From contig JAPPHA010000032.1 of NCBI GenBank assembly GCA_028874915.1, positions 192,664 to 256,663 on the forward strand: a stretch of DNA of 64,000 nucleotides. Direction: 5' to 3'. The DNA is from Paracoccaceae bacterium. GTDB lineage: Bacteria > Pseudomonadota > Alphaproteobacteria > Rhodobacterales > Rhodobacteraceae. Below are positions 9,665 through 19,217 of this stretch, in pieces. Numbering within the stretch: the stretch's first letter is position 1; each line of letters begins with the position of its first letter. Position numbers and translations under genes: made by a program. The notes beneath the pieces are model-generated. The model was not told the origin of the DNA. It did not search any database and saw nothing but the letters and a program-made list of their open reading frames with translations.

Positions 9665-10501
9665 GGCAGGTCGACCGTTTTCCGATTGCGCCAACCGCGG
9701 TTCCGCCAGCCAGTCGGGCGCCAAGACAGGCAAGCATCGTCGCCAACTCCCGCGAAACGGCAAGACGACATCAAAGCACCTTTTCTCGTCCGCGACGCGG
9801 GCACGCTGGCCCGAACAGACCCGCCTGGACATCCACCAAGCAGTGCTTCCCGAAGCCGATCGTCCTTTCAACGCTCCCGGTTTCTCGCGTGGCAGGATCA
9901 GTCAGGCTGCGCGGGTTTCGATTTCCAACGGTTCAACTGCTCGGCCAACGCCGTCGCGATCAACGAGTTCGGCATCGAACAGCCGAAGATGGTCTGCCCG
10001 TAGTGTAGCGCCTTTGAGGGGCAGATCGTACTCAACCATAGCCGCAGGAGTGAGATACGCCGCCTCACGAGCAAGGTTGGGGTTTTTACCCGAAGGGACG
10101 CAGCTGTGGTCGTCGAGGGGAAGGACGACATTCCGAAACCGGATCTCGTGTCTCGACTCCAGACAGGAAACAGGCTGTCGGGTGCGACTTGCTTCCAGAT
10201 TGAAGCCAACCCGAGCGACGTCTTCAAAACGGCACATTCACGGCTTTTCAGAAATTCCGCCCGGCACAAGTGTCCGCACGAACGGGCAGCCAGGACTCTT
10301 CAACTGCCCTGAAGACGTCATCAGGAAGTGTCGCATGGGGCGGTGCTCACCCGAACTGTCGTGGATTCCTCACCCGGGCGCTCGACGTCCGCGTCGGGGT
10401 ATGCACTATGGGCCGGCAAAATGCCTTCCCATGGTTGGCCGGTCCTTGGTGAATCCGCGTTGGACAGGCCGGCCGCGACAATCACGCAGGAGAGAGCTGT
10501 C
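9665..10501. other. gap before the BASS transporter gene
   Basis: About 840 nt between the sulfatase and transporter genes. The only suggestion of coding is the minus-strand frame at 9902-10237, listed separately. The final 15 nt (AGGAGAG at 10488-10494) are the ribosome-binding site of the next gene. No repeats or RNA genes recognised. Confidence 0.5.
9902..10237 (-). CDS. possible small hypothetical protein or gene remnant
   Basis: A 111-codon frame, ATG to TGA, whose composition looks protein-like: balanced acidic and basic residues, few Ser/Arg runs, and the tail VDRDGVGRAVEPLEIETRAA. I do not recognise a family. Codon third positions are less GC-rich than in surrounding genes, as expected for a relic or acquired piece. 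No good Shine-Dalgarno was seen. It could be the tail of a longer decayed gene. Confidence 0.3.
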   Translation of the reverse strand: MCRFEDVARVGFNLEASRTRQPVSCLESRHEIRFRNVVLPLDDHSCVPSGKNPNLAREAAYLTPAAMVEYDLPLKGATLRADHLRLFDAELVDRDGVGRAVEPLEIETRAA

Positions 10502-11356
10502 ATGGGATTCGTTGTCGACATCGTGCTTCCGCTTGCACTCGCCTTCATCATGCTTGCGCTCGGGCTCGGGCTCACTTTCGACGATTTCACACGCGTGGCA
10601 CGCCGGCCGCGAGACTTCGCGGTGGGCGCGCTGTCGCAGGTCATCCTGCTGCCGGCTGTCGCCTTCCTCCTCGCCAATCTCTGGCCGATGGCGCCCGAAC
10701 TCGCACTCGGTCTTATGATCATCGCTGCGGCGCCGGGAGGCGTAACCTCGAACATCCTGACGGCGTTTTCGCGCGGTGATGTTGCGCTGTCGATCTCGCT
10801 GACCGCGGTGATCAGCCTGCTGAGCGTGGTCACAATCCCGCTCATTGTGGTCTTCTCCTATGGCTGGTTCATCGGAGAACAGGCGGGCAAGGAAATTTCA
10901 GTCGCCGGGTCGGCGATCGGCGTTTTCCTGATCGTCGCCGTCCCGGTGCTGATCGGACTCCTGATCCGGCGCTTTGCCGAGGGCTTCGCGCTTCGGGCCG
11001 AGCCGGCATCTCGCAAGTTGTCTGCGGTGCTGTTCGTCCTCGTACTCGTTGGTGCAATCGTTCAGGAGCGCGCCAACATCGTCTCTTATTTCGTACAGGC
11101 CGGTCCGGTCACGCTCGTCCTCAATGTTGCCATGATGGCGATCGCCTGGCTGCTGGCCCGAATGTTTGCCAGTGGTCCGACCCAGCGCATCGCGATCGCA
11201 ATGGAGTGTGGTTTACAGAATGGAACGCTCGCCATCACCGTTGCAGTGCTCCTGTTCGGCGGCGGGCTCGCGGTGGTGCCCGCTGCGACATACAGCCTGA
11301 TCATGTTCGCTACCGCATTGATCTATGTCGCGATTCTGCGGCGCGGGACGGCCTGA
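10502..11356 (+). CDS. bile acid:sodium symporter (BASS) family transporter
   Basis: A 284-aa polytopic inner-membrane protein, with hydrophobic segments from residue 3 to the C-terminus (8-10 TM helices). Motifs of the BASS/SBF family are present: AAPGGVTSNI around residue 80 and MECGLQNGTLAITVAVL around residue 239, which carry sodium and substrate site residues in characterised members. The ATG at 10502 is preceded by AGGAGAG at good spacing; an in-frame upstream extension lacks family similarity and was rejected. Bacterial members carry pantoate, pyruvate-like acids or sterols, so the substrate is unknown. Monocistronic by context. Confidence 0.9.
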   Translation: MGFVVDIVLPLALAFIMLALGLGLTFDDFTRVARRPRDFAVGALSQVILLPAVAFLLANLWPMAPELALGLMIIAAAPGGVTSNILTAFSRGDVALSISLTAVISLLSVVTIPLIVVFSYGWFIGEQAGKEISVAGSAIGVFLIVAVPVLIGLLIRRFAEGFALRAEPASRKLSAVLFVLVLVGAIVQERANIVSYFVQAGPVTLVLNVAMMAIAWLLARMFASGPTQRIAIAMECGLQNGTLAITVAVLLFGGGLAVVPAATYSLIMFATALIYVAILRRGTA

Positions 11357-12351
11357 TCCGTTCTGCCTGCGGGTATCTCTGCCGGCCTTGAACGGAAGCA
11401 CCAGGCGCAGGCGTGCCGTGCTGCCCCGTCGATCCCTGGTACTCCAAAAGGTCCAACGAAGATCGCAGTTGCGGGTTCGCCCCGGGCATTCGGCAACGGT
11501 GCCGGGTATCGGGTCAATCTTCAGTGCATCCACGATCTGGCATTCGCCGAGCGGGCTGTCGACGTCTCCGGGATCCGGACGCTCGAAGCACGGACCCTGT
11601 AAACGACCGTCCCTGATCGAGCGGAACAGAAACAGGCCGCTGCTCGAAGTCCGGCCATGGCGACCTCACGGGACCGTCGCGATACCCTCCCGGCTCGAAC
11701 TCGCGCGTTGAACTGATGGCTGCAAGGTGTGTTGATAGACAGGGATCGACCCAAAATGTCGAATTCGTCCGACGATGTCGCGAAACCGTAAACAGGAGAT
11801 CTGGCACTAGCCAATTCGACGACGTCGAGTTCGTTTCGCCTACAATCAGGGCAACAATTCAGCGGCTTTGTGGCCGTGCCGAACTCCTCAAATGCTTCAG
11901 TGTGGCACTCTTTGCGGGAGTCCTGACAGCGCGACAAGTCTGGGGACATTCGCCGAATCGACGATTTCGACCGGATGTCGGTTTTTCCGTTTTCGGCCCT
12001 GTTCCCTGTCCACTGCAGGACTGCATGAAGATCACAGGGTATTCCCGAGGACGAGAGTCATGTGTCCGATCCGTTTCCGGGGCGCAGGTGAGTCCGCATC
12101 GCGATGTTTCCTGGACCGGTCCACTACTCTTTGTTCCCGGGTTTGACGACTCCAGGGCCCAAGCGCACAATGGTCCGGACGGCGATCGTCAAGGGAATAT
12201 GCCTTCCGTGTCCCGGAATCGGATGTGACAAGTCAAATCGACCTGCCGCGCTGATTGGGAGTACTCACGTCTCCGGAGTCGAGTCCTGTCCGGGTCGTTT
12301 GTGTCCCGAACGGAGCCCGCCTCTTCGGCAACACGAATGGACGTCGAACGT
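11357..12351. other. long gap with no convincing gene
   Basis: Nearly 1 kb between the BASS gene and the small metalloprotease. Several open frames occur on both strands, but their translations are Ser/Arg/Cys-rich and overlap each other, as expected for non-coding GC-rich DNA. I see no domain, RNA or repeat. It is probably decayed sequence. Confidence 0.5.
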
Positions 12352-12756
12352 ATGGACTGGACAGACGCAACCGCCCCGGACGCTGCCGAAATCGAAGCCA
12401 TGGCGCGTGATGCCGTTGAGAGCCTGCCGGAGATGTTCCGGGATTCAGCGAAGGCCGTGGTGCTTCATGTCAAGGATTTTGCCACTGACGATATTCTCGA
12501 ATCCCTCGGACTTGACGATCCCTTCGAAGTCACCGGACTCTATGACGGCATTCCCCTGACTGAAAAGTCCGTATCGGACCAGCCGGAGCAACCGGACACG
12601 ATCTGGCTGTTTCGTCGCCCAATTCTCGAAGAATGGGTGGAACGTGGCGACGTGGCTTTGGCCAAACTTGTGGCCCATGTCATGATTCACGAGATTGCCC
12701 ACCACTTTGGTTGGACGGACGATGACATCGCCGCCATTGACGCATGGTGGACTTGA
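12352..12756 (+). CDS. small zincin-like metallopeptidase family protein (DUF1025)
   Basis: A 134-aa protein starting at ATG 12352 (MDWTDATAPD); in-frame ATG codons also occur at 12337 and upstream. It carries HVMIHEIAHHFGWTDDDI near the C-terminus, with the HExxH zinc-binding motif. The family-typical acidic block FEVTGLYDGIPLTEKS and the stretch IWLFRRPILEEW are also present. This matches the short metallopeptidase family found widely in Alphaproteobacteria, whose substrates are unknown. Cytoplasmic, no signal peptide. It is isolated between two decayed stretches. Confidence 0.9.
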   Translation: MDWTDATAPDAAEIEAMARDAVESLPEMFRDSAKAVVLHVKDFATDDILESLGLDDPFEVTGLYDGIPLTEKSVSDQPEQPDTIWLFRRPILEEWVERGDVALAKLVAHVMIHEIAHHFGWTDDDIAAIDAWWT

Positions 12757-12899
12757 AGCCCATCTCCGAGTGGCCCCGGATTTCCGATGAATGGCCACGA
12801 AACCTGGTTGATTGCCTGCGGCGGTGAATCCTTGTCTCGCCGCATTCGGCTTGCCGGTCGCAAAAGGGCCACCCGGGTGTCGTACGCGCAGGTCCTCAG

Positions 12900-13265
12900 T
12901 CAGGGCGTCTCGACATTGAACCAGCGTTCAAATCGGTCGTGCAAATCCAGCCACTGCCGAACGACGTCACTGCCACCCCGTATCTTGGCCCCTTCGTTGG
13001 CGGCAGCATCAAGCGTGAGCGAGCTGGTCGACAACAGTTCCGGCTGACTCTGTGCGAGGCAAAGCGTGGCACTGGACGTCGAACCCGGTTTGGCGGAATC
13101 CAACTCGACGTTGAGACCGAAACGAACGCACTCGGTCTGCCGGGCGATACAAACCTCGACCGGTGTTTCATCGACCTCGAAGTCGAGCCGAAGGTCTACG
13201 CACCGTGCTCTTTCGGGGTCAAGCCGGAACGCCATTACGTCGAACCTGTCCTGGCGTCCAAGAAT
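12900..13265 (-). pseudogene. C-terminal relic of an alkylsulfatase-type gene
   Basis: Minus-strand frame with about 120 codons of recognisable sequence. It opens with FDVMAFRLDPERA, passes through VDLRLDFEVDETPVEV and ends with WLDLHDRFERWFNVETP then a stop. This resembles the SCP2-like C-terminal domain of alkyl/aryl (SDS) sulfatases, which typically ends in a Phe/Trp-rich FNIVTP-like motif. The large metallo-beta-lactamase domain that should precede it is absent upstream, so only the tail survives. Identification is by eye from the ending and domain pattern. Confidence 0.55.
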
Positions 13266-13747
13266 TCCCGCAAGATCCTCGTTCTCAAAAATTGATTGAG
13301 CCAAGTTACAGCGCGGCCACACGGTCCTTTCTACAGCGAGCGAGACAGTGCTATAATTGCGAACGTCGGGAATACCGGCAGTTCGTTGGCGGGTTCGCGG
13401 GGAATGTCTTCCGGCCGACTGATCGGCAGGCGGACAAGTCATGGCTTACGAACCGGTCTGCAGCCCCACTGTGAAAAGCGATTCTCGTTTGGCTAACGCG
13501 GGGACATGATGGTGCGTGGACTGTATTGCGCAACCCAGGACGCATGGCCAGGAACATACGCTGCAATCTCGGGGCCAAGGACCTGTTGTTGACGAAAACC
13601 GGCATCGGCAGCGCCCGCAATTCGACCGCACGGCTGGGACACGCCGAACAATGGGCCATCCAATTCGATCGTAGCGGCGCAGCGGCACATGTTCCAACGG
13701 GTTGAACGTGGGAATGCTGAACGGTGGCCGCAAAGGACAGGACCTTT
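13266..13747. other. gap before the NUDIX gene
   Basis: About 480 nt. It may contain more decayed sequence of the alkylsulfatase-like gene, but no frame keeps recognisable similarity. Nothing else seen. Confidence 0.45.
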
Positions 13748-14200
13748 ATGAATCATCGTATTTCGGTCGGTGCGCTGGTCTTGCGGAACGAGCGGCTCTT
13801 GCTCGTCCACCGTTTCGTGCCCGGAGAGCATGACTATTGGGTGCCACCGGGTGGCGGGGTCGAAGACGACGAAGAACTCGAGGCGGCCGTCGCCCGCGAG
13901 ACCTTTGAAGAAACTCGGATCGTGGTCAGGGCAAAGCGCCTCGCGTATATTGACGAGTTGATCGACAGCGGTGGAAGAATGGTCAAATTCTGGTTCGTCG
14001 CGGAGTACCTGTCCGGCGAAATCGACACTGGCGCGAACCCGGCCGGTGAAGAATGTATTTCCAGCGCAGGCTGGTTCGCGCAGAACGCCCTGCCGTCTGG
14101 CCACGTATTTCCGGCGATTTTGCGCGCCGAGTTTTGGGAGCACCAAAAGGAAGGGTTCGACCACGTTAGAAGATTGCCCTTGAGGACATCTGTTTTCTGA
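13748..14200 (+). CDS. NUDIX hydrolase
   Basis: A 150-aa single-domain pyrophosphohydrolase. The NUDIX box lies at about residues 37-60 (GGGVEDDEELEA then ARETFEETRI). The metal-binding REtfEE core is intact, but the Gly near the end of the box (EExG) is Arg (EETRI). The N-terminal strand RISVGALVLRNERLLLVHR and the segment WVPPGGGV are typical of the ADP-ribose/nucleotide-sugar type. I prefer the ATG at 13748 over an in-frame ATG at 13724 because the domain starts immediately after it. Substrate unknown. It is isolated on both sides by non-coding DNA. Confidence 0.92.
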   Translation: MNHRISVGALVLRNERLLLVHRFVPGEHDYWVPPGGGVEDDEELEAAVARETFEETRIVVRAKRLAYIDELIDSGGRMVKFWFVAEYLSGEIDTGANPAGEECISSAGWFAQNALPSGHVFPAILRAEFWEHQKEGFDHVRRLPLRTSVF

Positions 14201-15224
14201 CGAACGCGCAGTCGTGCCGATAGCAGTGCAACGATTGCCTTCATTTTGTTTGCCGTGAATTTATTCGCCGGGCCGGGCGCCCACCGGCCGTGGCGTGGCT
14301 TAACCGTACCTCTTTTACTGTTCTGTTTTCCGCAACAGCCGGACCGTGGCCATCTGGCTGTTCGTCAATCCCTGCCGAATTCCTGTTGGCCCTTCGAGCC
14401 CGTCTTCGGCGGTGGCGGTTGTGTCAGTGGGGCAACGGCTGCAACACCTTCCAGTTCACCCGGCAGTTTCTGCGATCGCCACTGGGCCATAGGACTCCGA
14501 ACCGGCCAAGCTGGCGCAGCCACTGTGAGGCGTTGCGGTTCACTATAAACGCGTCAGTATCGGTCCCAGGATCCCGGCAGGGGTCCTCATCGCGGGACAT
14601 GCCGTACATGATGCGTATGGACCCCTTCCATGATACTCATGTCTGTAGAACTTCGCACAGGCTGGAATCTCGCGATCTGTGAAAAACTCCGGCCTGTCGC
14701 ACGGAGCCAAGCTGGGTAACCTGTCAAGAAGGGTTCCCCCACATCGAGCTCGGAGAGGAACAGCGGGGCTTCGCTCCGCAGGGCGGGTCGAACCGACCGG
14801 GACTGGGTTCACAGGAACCGTGCGCGAGCGTGGACGGCCTGTCCTCCCTGCGTCTCTTCGCGTCCTGAATGGATGCCGGGGCGATGTCGGAAACGTCCTG
14901 AAAACCCTGGCATTCGGGCCGGGAAGGAAAACGCCAGGCACGTCCTCGGGAACCAACCAACAGGTCAAGTGGCGGCATCGTTGAGCAAGAGGTGCCGCTA
15001 ACCATGTCGGAACGCAATCGTGAATTCGACCGAGGATCACGATCGACACCTCTCGCCGGTGCGCGGACCCTCGGGATCTTGGTGGTCCCCAATCATAATT
15101 GCAGTTCGCCGGAACCAACGTGCGTTTCGGCCCCGTGTCGGAATCGACCCCACAGTCAATCCATTCCCGTGACGGTCGTGATTCTGTCGCCGTCGCTGCG
15201 ATCGGGCGGATTGAGCTCCAACAT
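14201..15224. other. long gap with no convincing gene
   Basis: About 1 kb. A 323-codon minus-strand frame spans most of it, but the translation is Pro/Arg/Thr/Cys-rich, has no domain and runs into the antisense of the next gene, so I treat it as chance. No RNA gene or repeat recognised. Confidence 0.5.
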
Positions 15225-15767
15225 TCAAAATCCGTCCGCTTCGGGCAATCCCAGAACGCTCCAGTTTTCGCGCCAAGGTTCGAGCCAACCGAAACTATAC
15301 TGGTCGATAGTGTCCCTTCCTTCCTCCGTACTCGGCTTGATGCTGGAATAGTCAGGCAACAGCCGGCGCACGTTGCTGTCCTTGTGTGGGCGACCTGCTT
15401 TTCCGGGTGTATCCAGCCACACGCGGTGGGTGTTCCGAATACAGTCCGCCACCACGTTCGACGGGAGGATATAGGAGACGGTTGGGTCGGACGGTTGCCG
15501 ACCGACATCGACAAGGATGTAGAACAGATCGTCGGCCACCATGGTCTCGTGCTTCGGCTTCATGTGCCAGCCCTTGTCCCTTTCGATGTCACGGCGAGTC
15601 TTCACCTTGATGGCACATAACTTCTCGCTGTTCTCATCGGTGACCAGAATGTCCATGTCTTGCGCCCAATCCGGTGCCGGAATCGCGATCCACCCACGCC
15701 TCAACAACTGGCTGAGCACATGATACTCGCCTGAGGCACCCACAAGAGTCGAATTGATCCTGTGCAT
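15225..15767 (-). CDS. hypothetical protein with PD-(D/E)XK-like nuclease pattern
   Basis: A 180-aa protein. The N-terminal half has the arrangement of restriction-endonuclease-like folds: GEYHVLSQLLRRGW (Glu14), MDILVTD (Asp39), then CAIKVKTRRD (Lys56 in the usual QVKT-type strand, with Lys54 where Gln is common). The C-terminal half has ILPSNVVAD, PGKAGRPHKDSNVRRLLPDYS and GWLEPWRENW. I recognise this as a widespread uncharacterised family of small nuclease-fold proteins, often in genomic islands, with no assigned role. No partner gene (methylase, helicase or toxin) is adjacent. The region around it is non-coding. Confidence 0.75.
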   Translation of the reverse strand: MHRINSTLVGASGEYHVLSQLLRRGWIAIPAPDWAQDMDILVTDENSEKLCAIKVKTRRDIERDKGWHMKPKHETMVADDLFYILVDVGRQPSDPTVSYILPSNVVADCIRNTHRVWLDTPGKAGRPHKDSNVRRLLPDYSSIKPSTEEGRDTIDQYSFGWLEPWRENWSVLGLPEADGF

Positions 15768-16356
15768 AAGGTCAGAGTTGCCCTTCAGGCAGGGGCTTCA
15801 CCGGTACAAATCCACTTACGCCAACCGGGCAAAGCCCGCCCCAGCTGTCGCAAGCGCTTCGTCCAACGTCTGTCCGGTCCCCGTGGCGCATCGCGCATTT
15901 GCGGCCGTTGCGAAGGAAGGCCTCTCGAATCCGTCGGAATACCCGCCTCCCGGCCCTGTCCCGAATGCTTGCTCGACTTTCCTCATGCGTCAGCTTCCGC
16001 CCCTGTCTCGATGTGCCGTGCTGTTTCGAGAATTCTCCAGGACCTGTCACAGTCAACGGGCGCCGGATTCACCATGACCGCGAATTCGCCCCTTCGGACG
16101 AAGACTTCCCGGGTCCGGTGGTGTGCGGGGCATTCCTCGCGTTGTCGTTCGTCCGCATGGCCGATCCGGTTTCGCACGATTGCGCCGCTCTTCAACCGGG
16201 AACCGGTCGGTGCACGCACGCCTGCGCAAAGGTGTCGGTGTGGACTTCAGCGAGACGCGAATGCAAATCCGGTGACCAACGGCCAACTCTCCATGCGCGC
16301 ACCCGCGACCGCCGCCGACGTGGCGCCTCGGGCAAGTCCCGCCTTCGCCGTCCCGT
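15768..16356. other. gap with no convincing gene
   Basis: About 590 nt between two minus-strand genes. Open frames on both strands are Arg/Ser/Pro-rich and overlapping, and I see nothing supportable. Confidence 0.5.
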
Positions 16357-17286
16357 CTATTCGGCGACAACAGCATTTGCCTCACGCCTGGCGCCGAACG
16401 CACCGACGATGTTCAGGCTCTCGAAGATGCCGGCCGCTTCGGCGTGTCCGGGGCCATAGAGCGCTCCGTGGATACGGTGGCCGCGCCCGCCCTTCCGGTA
16501 GTTGCCGTCTTCGGTGACAGGAACGTCTGTGAACGTCACCGCGCGGGTCGAATGCGGCTCTCTCCGGTCGAGGTTGACGATATCGGTGAAGGCCGCGTTC
16601 ATCGAACCGCCGCCGGCCATGGTGAAGATCAGCGCGGCATCGCCTTGCAGGATGTCCCCGCGGAAGGGACCGGCGTGCGTCGTGCCCACCATGACGCCGC
16701 GCCAGGTCGCAGTGCCTTCGGGCCTTGTGCCGGTCAGCTTTCCGCCGACCAGCGAACTCCTGACATTCGACATGAGGTGGAAGCCGTCCTCGAGCTCGCC
16801 GGCGAACTTGACGGTCTGGACGGCGAAGGCGCTGTGGTACAGCCATGATCCGTAGGAGCGGAAGTCGATATACCCCTCGTAGCCTGCGAGCTTCTCGTTG
16901 AACGCCTCGACGGTGGTGACGCCGTTCCTGGTAAGGATGGGCCGGCGGTCACCGAATTCGTCCGAAAGGTCGAACTTGTCGATCGTGGCGGTCTGCCCGG
17001 TGGTCTCGTTGGTGACCGTGCAAACGGGTCCGGAGCAAACAGGGGCAATGTAGTAGTATGGATACTCCGGGTGGTTGGACTCGACGAACCAAGCGGAATA
17101 GAGCAGCGAGTCGCTCAGGGCGAAGACGCGCCGGGCCCGGGCTTCCTGGACCTCGTAGGTCTCCGCGGGCGCGACGGACCTGGTGAGTTGGAGCGTTTCC
17201 GCGCCACCGACCCAGTCGTGGCCCTCGTCACTGGCGCAGCCGGAAAGCGCCAGCGCCAGCGCCGCCAACGCAGGGAATGAAGACAT
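16357..17286 (-). CDS. TbpB-like (transferrin-binding-protein type) beta-barrel lipoprotein
   Basis: A 309-aa exported lipoprotein. A short signal sequence ends in the lipobox LSGC, with the acylated Cys at residue 17 when read from the ATG at 17286. A TTG at 17307 with a better Shine-Dalgarno is the alternative start. The body is beta-rich. The C-terminus carries IHGALYGPGHAEAAGIFESLNIVGAFGA, the conserved ending of TbpB-type barrel domains (Y-GP-A-E--G-F---GAFG). In such proteins the barrel faces the cell surface or periplasm. Classical members cooperate with a TonB receptor or Slam translocon, but neither is adjacent. Role unknown. Confidence 0.85.
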   Translation of the reverse strand: MSSFPALAALALALSGCASDEGHDWVGGAETLQLTRSVAPAETYEVQEARARRVFALSDSLLYSAWFVESNHPEYPYYYIAPVCSGPVCTVTNETTGQTATIDKFDLSDEFGDRRPILTRNGVTTVEAFNEKLAGYEGYIDFRSYGSWLYHSAFAVQTVKFAGELEDGFHLMSNVRSSLVGGKLTGTRPEGTATWRGVMVGTTHAGPFRGDILQGDAALIFTMAGGGSMNAAFTDIVNLDRREPHSTRAVTFTDVPVTEDGNYRKGGRGHRIHGALYGPGHAEAAGIFESLNIVGAFGARREANAVVAE

Positions 17287-17307
17287 TCCGAGCCACCGGG
17301 AATGCAA

Positions 17308-17894
17308 GTTTGGGGATCTCCTCGCGCTTCATGTGAGATTGCGGGTTGGCGCAGGCTCTCGCTTCGGCGAGCCTGGCCTGTCAATATTATGCACGGCACT
17401 ATGCGCAGCGCGTAGAAGAATTACGTAATGATTGCATGTGAAATTCGGGTGTTTTTATGAAGAATTCATAAAGTCCGGGCGCATCTGGCCGCTGCTGTAC
17501 GATTTCACGGATGTAGCCACCCGGTTTCACTCAACGTGGCCGCCACGGGTTCGACAGGATAGCCACCTCTTCGAGGTGGCTGCCATCGGTTGACATTGAG
17601 TGTCTTTCCCCTTCCCGGATTCCAGCGATCCATCCTGGGAGTGTGAAGTGGCGCAGAAGAGACCACGTGAAGGCCCCACCGACACTGCCGACCGACGTGG
17701 ATGATCCAAACCTGGATGGCCCGGCTGTCGCTCGGCGAAGCCGGCACAGTCCTGCTGATTGTCGCATTCCAAACCGTGCTCGGCACCGTTCTCGAGGACG
17801 TGGCGAGATCAATTCTGACCACCCGGCGTTCGCTCGTCAGATCCACATCCTTGGGCTCGACGCCGCGTTTCAGGGCAGTTTGGCAGCTTGCCGG
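17308..17894. other. gap with hairpins between lipoprotein and MBL genes
   Basis: About 590 nt. It contains the strong hairpin at 17561-17581 listed separately, a small palindrome (CGTGGCCGCCACG) around 17535-17547, and a GC hairpin with a TTCG loop around 17349-17375. The AT-richer block at 17390-17470 is a reasonable promoter location for the lipoprotein gene. No coding region found. Confidence 0.45.
17561..17581. terminator. perfect 9-bp hairpin, probable terminator
   Basis: AGCCACCTC at 17561-17569, loop TTC, then GAGGTGGCT at 17573-17581: a perfect inverted repeat. It lies about 310 nt downstream of the MBL gene on the minus strand. There is no clear U-tract on either side, so a regulatory or mRNA-stability hairpin is also possible. 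Confidence 0.4.
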
Positions 17895-18749
17895 TCAGCC
17901 GACCGGAATGATCATTCCGTCCCGGCCGACGGTTGTGGGTCCTGTCCAGGTTGTCGCCACCTCGCCGAACCAGTCCGCGTCGGCAAATTCCGGGTCATCG
18001 GCTGGAACGAGGTGGTTGAGCACGAGATGTCTAACTCCGGCCATGGAGGCGATTCTTCCGGCATCGGCTGCCGTCGTATGCGAGGCCAGCAGGTGCTGGC
18101 GCAGCCGCGTAGCGCCGGGAGTACGCCTGACGATGGACTCGACGCCAGCCGGAAGCATTGCTTCATGCACGAGCACATCGGCACCCCGGGCGAAGTCGGC
18201 GAGCGGCGGGAAATACGCGGTATCGGATGAGAAGACGACACTCGCGTGGCTGCTCTCGAAACGGAGCGCGAAGCAATCTGTTACCGGCGGATGGTCAACC
18301 CGAAGTGCGGAGACCATCAACCCGTTGAGCGATTCGCGGAACCCTTCGTCGATTTTCGAGAGGCGGACCAGATCGAGAAGTTCGGGGCGGCCTTCGTCCG
18401 CGATGCGGATCGTCCGGTCATACGCCATCGAGGCCAGGAACCCGTCCCAGTATGCACCGATCCCTTCCGGACCGAAAACCGTAATCGGGCGGCACAGACC
18501 CGTGGTCCAGGCCGTGTAAATCAACGGTCCGAGTTCCAGCAGATGGTCCGAATGCAGGTGAGTGATGAAAATCGCGCCAATCTCCGGAAGCGACAGCCCC
18601 GCCTCGACAGCGCTGCGCGTCGCGCCGATTCCGCAATCGACCAATATCGTCTGGCCAGCCATCGTCAACAGGATGGACGTGGGCATGGCACCCCTCTGTC
18701 GAACAGACGGCCCGCCCTTAACGCCGAGAAGCGTGATCTGATCGTGCAT
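17895..18749 (-). CDS. MBL-fold metallo-hydrolase (RNase Z/arylsulfatase-like)
   Basis: A 284-aa metallo-beta-lactamase-fold enzyme. The metal motif THLHSDHL (HxHxDH) lies near residues 71-78. The first strand is LLGVKGGP and the segment PTSILLTMAGQTILVDCGIG is typical. Later metal ligands are in VFSSDTAYFPPLADFARGADVLVHEAML and LNHLVP. This layout is that of the RNase Z/ElaC-like or arylsulfatase (AtsA-like) branch rather than a true beta-lactamase. The start at ATG 18749 is supported by AGGGAG upstream; in-frame codons further upstream were rejected. It stands alone. Confidence 0.9.
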   Translation of the reverse strand: MHDQITLLGVKGGPSVRQRGAMPTSILLTMAGQTILVDCGIGATRSAVEAGLSLPEIGAIFITHLHSDHLLELGPLIYTAWTTGLCRPITVFGPEGIGAYWDGFLASMAYDRTIRIADEGRPELLDLVRLSKIDEGFRESLNGLMVSALRVDHPPVTDCFALRFESSHASVVFSSDTAYFPPLADFARGADVLVHEAMLPAGVESIVRRTPGATRLRQHLLASHTTAADAGRIASMAGVRHLVLNHLVPADDPEFADADWFGEVATTWTGPTTVGRDGMIIPVG

Positions 18750-19217
18750 AGCCGTATCTCCCTGACCCCATGTGAACCCGGACACCAACGGGCGTTGGTG
18801 GGTTTCCTGGACCGCCTCCGGATGTCCATTGTCACGCCGTCGCAATGCGCGGCCTGAGCACGGCGCCCTGCATTCGTCCTGGCCCGGCCGGCCCTCGCAC
18901 GGGAGACTCCGCCGGCCCGTTCACGGTGGACAATGCGTTTTCCATGGCGAAGGATTCGCTGTCAACGGCCGTTGACAGCTCGACTCCCGGCGTTCGCGGC
19001 GAGGCCGAGTGGCAGGTGCCGATGACGAACGTCGGCCGCCGGGGCGGCTTCCAGTTCAGCTTCCACGAGGCCTCGGGGTGCCACGGAGACGATTCAGAAC
19101 AGGCGCCTCAAGTTCGGCCTTAACGCGAGGGGCGGTGCCGCCAAATCCGATGGTTTCGTCGAGATGACGGCGGCATCCGGGCCTGGCCGGAAGCAGTACA
19201 CCATTCATCGGCACCCC
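18750..19217. other. gap between MBL gene and hydantoinase B relic
   Basis: About 470 nt. Frames here are short and composition-biased. It may hold more relic sequence, but I recognise no product, RNA or repeat. Confidence 0.45.

Noticed and set aside
10328..10501. Upstream extension of the BASS transporter to 10328
   Set aside because: The added residues are low-complexity, lack similarity to the family, and the ATG at 10502 has a proper Shine-Dalgarno.
11521..11949. 142-codon minus-strand frame as a gene
   Set aside because: Cys/Ser/Arg-rich translation without domain, overlapped by equally long frames on the other strand, and no ribosome-binding site.
14543..15514. 323-codon minus-strand open frame
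   Set aside because: Composition is Pro/Arg/Cys/Thr-biased, there is no recognisable domain, and it overlaps the antiparallel or offset frames of the better-supported 15225-15767 gene.
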